A stretch of 64,000 nucleotides of DNA from Citrobacter sp. JGM124 (GTDB lineage: Bacteria > Pseudomonadota > Gammaproteobacteria > Enterobacterales > Enterobacteriaceae): assembly GCF_018257795.1 (NCBI RefSeq), contig NZ_JAERJD010000003.1, forward strand, positions 62,001 to 126,000. The letters run 5' to 3'. The notes below the pieces were generated by a model. That model worked only from the letters and a program-made list of their open reading frames with translations. It was not told where the DNA came from and ran no database searches. The translations under genes and the position numbers were made by a program. Below are positions 60,137 through 64,000 of the stretch, one piece after another; position 1 is the stretch's first letter; the number at the start of each line of letters is the position of its first letter.

Positions 60137-63100
60137 TTGAGCCAGGAATATACCGAAGATAAAGAAGTTACATTGAAGAAGCTGAGCAGCGGACGCCGGT
60201 TACTTGAAGCGTTGCTGGTGCTCGTGGCCTTGTTTGCCATCTATTTGATGGTGTCACTACTGAGTTTTAATCCTTCAGACCCTAGCTGGTCGCAAACTGC
60301 GTGGCATGAACCCATTCACAATCTGGGGGGCATTCCCGGGGCTTGGCTAGCGGATACGCTGTTCTTCATCTTTGGTGTTATCGCCTATGCTATCCCGGTG
60401 ATTCTTATCGGGGGATGCTGGTTCACCTGGAAACAGCGTGACGCAGAGTATTTCATCGACTATTTTGCTGTTTCACTTCGTCTGATTGGCGTGCTGGCCA
60501 TGATTCTCACCTCTTGTGGGCTGGCAGCTATCAATGCGGATGATATCTGGTACTTTGCTTCTGGCGGGGTCATCGGCAGCCTACTGAGCACGGCCCTGCA
60601 GCCCCAGCTGAACAGCAGTGGTGGCACCCTTATTTTACTCTGTGTCTGGGCGGCAGGTCTGACACTTTTTACCGGCTGGTCCTGGGTCAGCATTGCTGAA
60701 AAAATAGGTAGCTTTACTCTCAGCATTCTCACTTTTGCCAGCCACCATACACGCAGGGATAACACCTGGCAGGACGACGACTATCTCGACGAGCCTGAAA
60801 CCGACCCGGAACCTGCTAAAAAACCTGCTCGTGGCACACGCATGCTGCGAGGGGCGTTATCGCGCAGACAGAAACTTTCGCAAAAATTTTCACCCCAGCA
60901 AGGGACTAACGTTGATAAAGCCCTGTTTTCTGGCAAGCGAATGGATGATGAAGATGACGAAGAGGTCAGGGCGCCAGTCGCGCATGGCGATGCGGATGAT
61001 GTCCTGTTTTCCGGTCATTCAGTCACTGATGAAGCGCTGCCTGATGATCCGCTGTTTAGTGGCCAGTCAGTGCACGATGAAAATGATCCTCTTTTTAATG
61101 GTCAGTCAGCGCCTGATACTGTCGCAGCCTCACCTGTTCATGAGCCTGAACTTTCAGAAGGGGGGCACTTTGCACCTGTAGCCCCCCTGGCGGCAACGTT
61201 TAATACACCTGAACCGGAACCTCGTCCTGCAGCAGTGTCCTCTCCTCAGCGGACTGTGTCAGAGCCCGTCCCTGTCGACCACAGGCCCCCGGCGGCTGTG
61301 TCGTCAGTACCGGTGTATGACTCACCGGTGGCCGTTTCACCTGAGCCAGATTATTCTGTAACAGATGTCAGGGAAGAGCCTGCCATGAGCCCGCCAGAAC
61401 CCTCAGAAGAGGCTAAGTACGTTCGCCCTCCGCTTTATCATTTTGAAGAGGTGGAACAACAACGAGCCCGTGAGCGCGAGCAACTGGCTGCCTGGTACCA
61501 GCCAACAGAAGAGCCTCAGCCTTATCAATATTCATCGCCAGCATCTGAACGCGCGGAAAGCACTGGACGTGTGGCTGCCACGGGTGCGGTTTCCTCAACG
61601 GCAGGGAGTACCCTGTCTAATGCGGCAGTGTCTGTGACTTCTGCCGCGTCAGTCGCCAACCCCGTGGCGGCAGCCAGCAGCACAGTGAGCCCGGTATTCA
61701 GTATTGCCAGTGATACGCCACGCCCTCAGGTTAAAGAGGGCATAGGCCCACAGCTGCCCCGCCCGAATCGTGTGCGGGTACCGACCCGTCGTGAGCTGGC
61801 CTCTTACGGTATTAAGTTGCCATCACAGCGTATGGCTGAAGCCCGGGCTCGTGTTGAGCATCTTACTCAGCAACAGAATCCCGTGGATGAAGGGAACGAG
61901 TTACATCAACATGGGCTGGGACACACGTTTGCTGCCCAGCAACAGCAAGGCTATAGTGACAGGCCTGAGCTGGATGAGGATGTTGCTGCTGAAGCGGAAT
62001 TATCACGCCAGTTTGCTGCCCAGCAACAAGCGCGTTATGGTGAATATTCTGCTGAAGCTGAAGAGGATATGACGGCTGAAGATGCTGCTGCTGAGGCGGA
62101 GTTATCTCGCCAGTTCGCGGCCCAACAGCAGCAACGTTATCATCAGACGCACCAGGCTGACTCCGCCAGTACGGCACCATTTTCACTGGATGATTTTGAA
62201 TTCCATTCACCGATGAAGGAACTGGTGAGCGATGGCCCTATGGAACCGTTATTTACCCCCATAGCGGAATCCGTAACGGGGGCTGCTGCACCCCCTGGCG
62301 CCCCTGATCACGTAGTCCCTGCTCAGTCGTCATCTCACAGGCCAGCGCCTCCCTTAACGGTATCTCTGCCAGAAGAGGCAGCGGTGCCCACAAGACCCGT
62401 AGCGGAAGAGAGTTTAATTCACCCCTTCCTGATGCGGAATGGTGACAGCCGGCCATTACAAAAACCGACCACGCCACTACCGTCATTAGACTTGCTGGCA
62501 TCGCCTCCCGCGACCATCGAACCGGTTGATGAATTTGCGATGCGGCAGCTGGCACACTTGGTTGAGGCCCGACTGGCGGACTATCGTATTAAAGCCACCG
62601 TGGTTGACTACTCACCAGGGCCGGTGATCACCCGTTTTGAACTGGATTTAGCCCCCGGGGTTAAAGCTGCCCGTATTTCAAATCTTTCCCGTGATCTGGC
62701 GCGGTCACTCTCAACCGTTGCGGTACGTGTGGTTGAAGTGATTCCTGGCAAGCCTTACGTTGGTCTGGAATTACCCAATAAGAAACGGCAAACCGTCTAC
62801 TTGCGTGAAGTGCTGGACTGCCCTGCTTTTCGTGACAGCAGCTCTCCATTAACCGTCGTGCTAGGTAAAGATATTGGCGGGGAACCTGTCGTCGCTGATC
62901 TGGCCAAGATGCCTCACTTGCTGGTGGCGGGGACGACCGGTTCCGGTAAGTCGGTGGGGGTTAACGCAATGATCCTCAGTATGCTCTATAAAGCGACCCC
63001 AGAAGAGGTGCGCTTTATTATGATCGACCCGAAAATGCTTGAACTCTCTGTCTATGAAGGGATTCCCCACCTGCTGACTGAAGTGGTCACCGACATGAAA

Positions 63101-63946
63101 GATGCCGCCAATGCGCTGCGCTGGAGTGTTAATGAGATGGAGCGGCGTTATAAACTCATGTCTGCCCTCGGGGTCAGGAACCTGGCGGGCTATAACGATA
63201 GGGTACTGGAAGCCGAAAAAATGGGACGTCCGATCCCTGATCCATTCTGGAAACCGGGCGACAGTATGGAAGTGAGTCATCCGATGCTGGAGAAACTTCC
63301 CTATATTGTGGTTCTGGTGGATGAGTTTGCGGATCTGATGATGACAGTGGGTAAAAAAGTGGAAGAACTGATTGCACGACTGGCACAAAAAGCCCGTGCT
63401 GCAGGTATTCACTTGGTACTGGCCACTCAGCGTCCTTCGGTTGATGTGATTACCGGCCTGATTAAAGCCAATATTCCGACCCGTATCGCTTTTACTGTTT
63501 CCAGCAAAATAGACTCCCGTACTATCCTCGATCAGGGGGGGGCTGAATCCCTGTTAGGGATGGGGGACATGCTTTACTCAGCCCCTAACTCAACCACTCC
63601 GGTTCGTGTTCATGGTGCTTTTGTCCGGGACCAGGAAGTCCATGCCGTGGTTCAGGACTGGAAAGCCCGGGGACGTCCGCAATACATCACTGGAATTACC
63701 TCATCAGATGGGGCAGAAGGTGGTGGTGGGCTGGACGGGGATGAAGAGTTAGATCCTCTGTTCGATCAAGCAGTTGCCTTTGTTGTTGAAAAGCGTAAAG
63801 CCTCTATTTCAGGTGTGCAGCGCCAGTTCCGGATTGGTTATAATCGGGCCGCGCGTATTGTCGAGCAAATGGAAGCGCAGGGGATTGTCAGCCCACAAGG
63901 ACATAATGGAAACCGTGAAGTGCTGGCACCACCACCCTATGAATAG
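60137..63946 (+). CDS. ftsK: DNA translocase FtsK
   Basis: This 1269-residue septal DNA pump (E. coli 1329) starts at a TTG at 60137, as the E. coli gene does, with CTGGAGAG upstream. The N-terminus (about 1-200) has four membrane helices that anchor it at the septum. A long Pro/Glu/Gln-rich linker (about 210-760) contains repeated [14 protein letters not shown] units near residues 618-665. The motor domain has Walker A GTTGSGKS (K938), Walker [14 protein letters not shown], and the C-terminal gamma winged helix ([25 protein letters not shown]) that reads KOPS and activates XerCD at dif. The linker accounts for the length difference. Confidence 0.96.
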   Translation: MSQEYTEDKEVTLKKLSSGRRLLEALLVLVALFAIYLMVSLLSFNPSDPSWSQTAWHEPIHNLGGIPGAWLADTLFFIFGVIAYAIPVILIGGCWFTWKQRDAEYFIDYFAVSLRLIGVLAMILTSCGLAAINADDIWYFASGGVIGSLLSTALQPQLNSSGGTLILLCVWAAGLTLFTGWSWVSIAEKIGSFTLSILTFASHHTRRDNTWQDDDYLDEPETDPEPAKKPARGTRMLRGALSRRQKLSQKFSPQQGTNVDKALFSGKRMDDEDDEEVRAPVAHGDADDVLFSGHSVTDEALPDDPLFSGQSVHDENDPLFNGQSAPDTVAASPVHEPELSEGGHFAPVAPLAATFNTPEPEPRPAAVSSPQRTVSEPVPVDHRPPAAVSSVPVYDSPVAVSPEPDYSVTDVREEPAMSPPEPSEEAKYVRPPLYHFEEVEQQRAREREQLAAWYQPTEEPQPYQYSSPASERAESTGRVAATGAVSSTAGSTLSNAAVSVTSAASVANPVAAASSTVSPVFSIASDTPRPQVKEGIGPQLPRPNRVRVPTRRELASYGIKLPSQRMAEARARVEHLTQQQNPVDEGNELHQHGLGHTFAAQQQQGYSDRPELDEDVAAEAELSRQFAAQQQARYGEYSAEAEEDMTAEDAAAEAELSRQFAAQQQQRYHQTHQADSASTAPFSLDDFEFHSPMKELVSDGPMEPLFTPIAESVTGAAAPPGAPDHVVPAQSSSHRPAPPLTVSLPEEAAVPTRPVAEESLIHPFLMRNGDSRPLQKPTTPLPSLDLLASPPATIEPVDEFAMRQLAHLVEARLADYRIKATVVDYSPGPVITRFELDLAPGVKAARISNLSRDLARSLSTVAVRVVEVIPGKPYVGLELPNKKRQTVYLREVLDCPAFRDSSSPLTVVLGKDIGGEPVVADLAKMPHLLVAGTTGSGKSVGVNAMILSMLYKATPEEVRFIMIDPKMLELSVYEGIPHLLTEVVTDMKDAANALRWSVNEMERRYKLMSALGVRNLAGYNDRVLEAEKMGRPIPDPFWKPGDSMEVSHPMLEKLPYIVVLVDEFADLMMTVGKKVEELIARLAQKARAAGIHLVLATQRPSVDVITGLIKANIPTRIAFTVSSKIDSRTILDQGGAESLLGMGDMLYSAPNSTTPVRVHGAFVRDQEVHAVVQDWKARGRPQYITGITSSDGAEGGGGLDGDEELDPLFDQAVAFVVEKRKASISGVQRQFRIGYNRAARIVEQMEAQGIVSPQGHNGNREVLAPPPYE

Positions 63947-64000
63947 CTGAGTCCCCCCTCAGGGGTGACGACCACGTGATGATGCAAAGAAGCGTAAATA

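Overview
The window is chromosomal DNA from a member of the order Enterobacterales. The evidence is conserved synteny with the E. coli region running from ybjJ to ftsK: ybjJ-rcdA, ybjL, grxA, nfsA, rimK, ybjN, ybjO, rlmC, artJ-artMQIP, amiD, ybjS, ybjT, ltaE, poxB, ybjD, ybjX, macAB, cspD, clpSA, infA, aat, cydCD, trxB, lrp, ftsK. Most proteins match the lengths of their E. coli counterparts as I remember them. Several E. coli neighbours are absent: ybjM, ybjC, potFGHI, hcp-hcr-ybjE-aqpZ and serW. This suggests a lineage outside the Escherichia/Salmonella core, but I cannot name the genus.

Region 1 (1-3810): the 5' part of the MFS gene ybjJ, divergent from the TetR regulator rcdA with a perfect palindrome between them, followed by an extra FtsI-type transpeptidase (PBP3SAL-like).

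Region 2 (3811-11875) is accessory and the most unusual part. It holds an IS3-family remnant fused to the C-terminal end of a plasmid Rep_3 initiator, a 774-residue bifunctional-looking effector (M23-like N-terminus, pesticin/T4-lysozyme-like C-terminus) overlapping a small secreted LprI-like immunity gene, two decayed plasmid-mobilisation-like genes, a structured non-coding stretch leading to a 35-residue membrane peptide, a second LprI-like gene, and a shrunken, stop- and frameshift-riddled second copy of the effector. It reads as a decayed plasmid-derived island that carried lysozyme effector/immunity modules. No type VI secretion structural gene lies in the window.

Region 3 (11876-38436) is conserved core: transport (ybjL, art, macAB), redox (grxA, nfsA, poxB), ribosome and RNA modification (rimK, rlmC), cell-wall recycling (amiD), and the ClpS/ClpA protease adaptor and unfoldase. 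ybjT is broken by an internal deletion.

Region 4 (38472-53050) sits between clpA and infA. It is a consolidated pentose module: araBAD (minus), divergent araC, then araFGH and ytfQRT-yjfF (plus). AraC half-sites and CRP-like sites are visible at araB and araF, and an AraC-like half-site lies before ytfQ. Regulation, high-affinity import of pyranose and probably furanose sugar, and catabolism are therefore encoded side by side.

Region 5 (53211-64000) returns to core: infA, aat, cydDC, trxB, lrp and ftsK. The last 54 bases after ftsK hold no callable feature.
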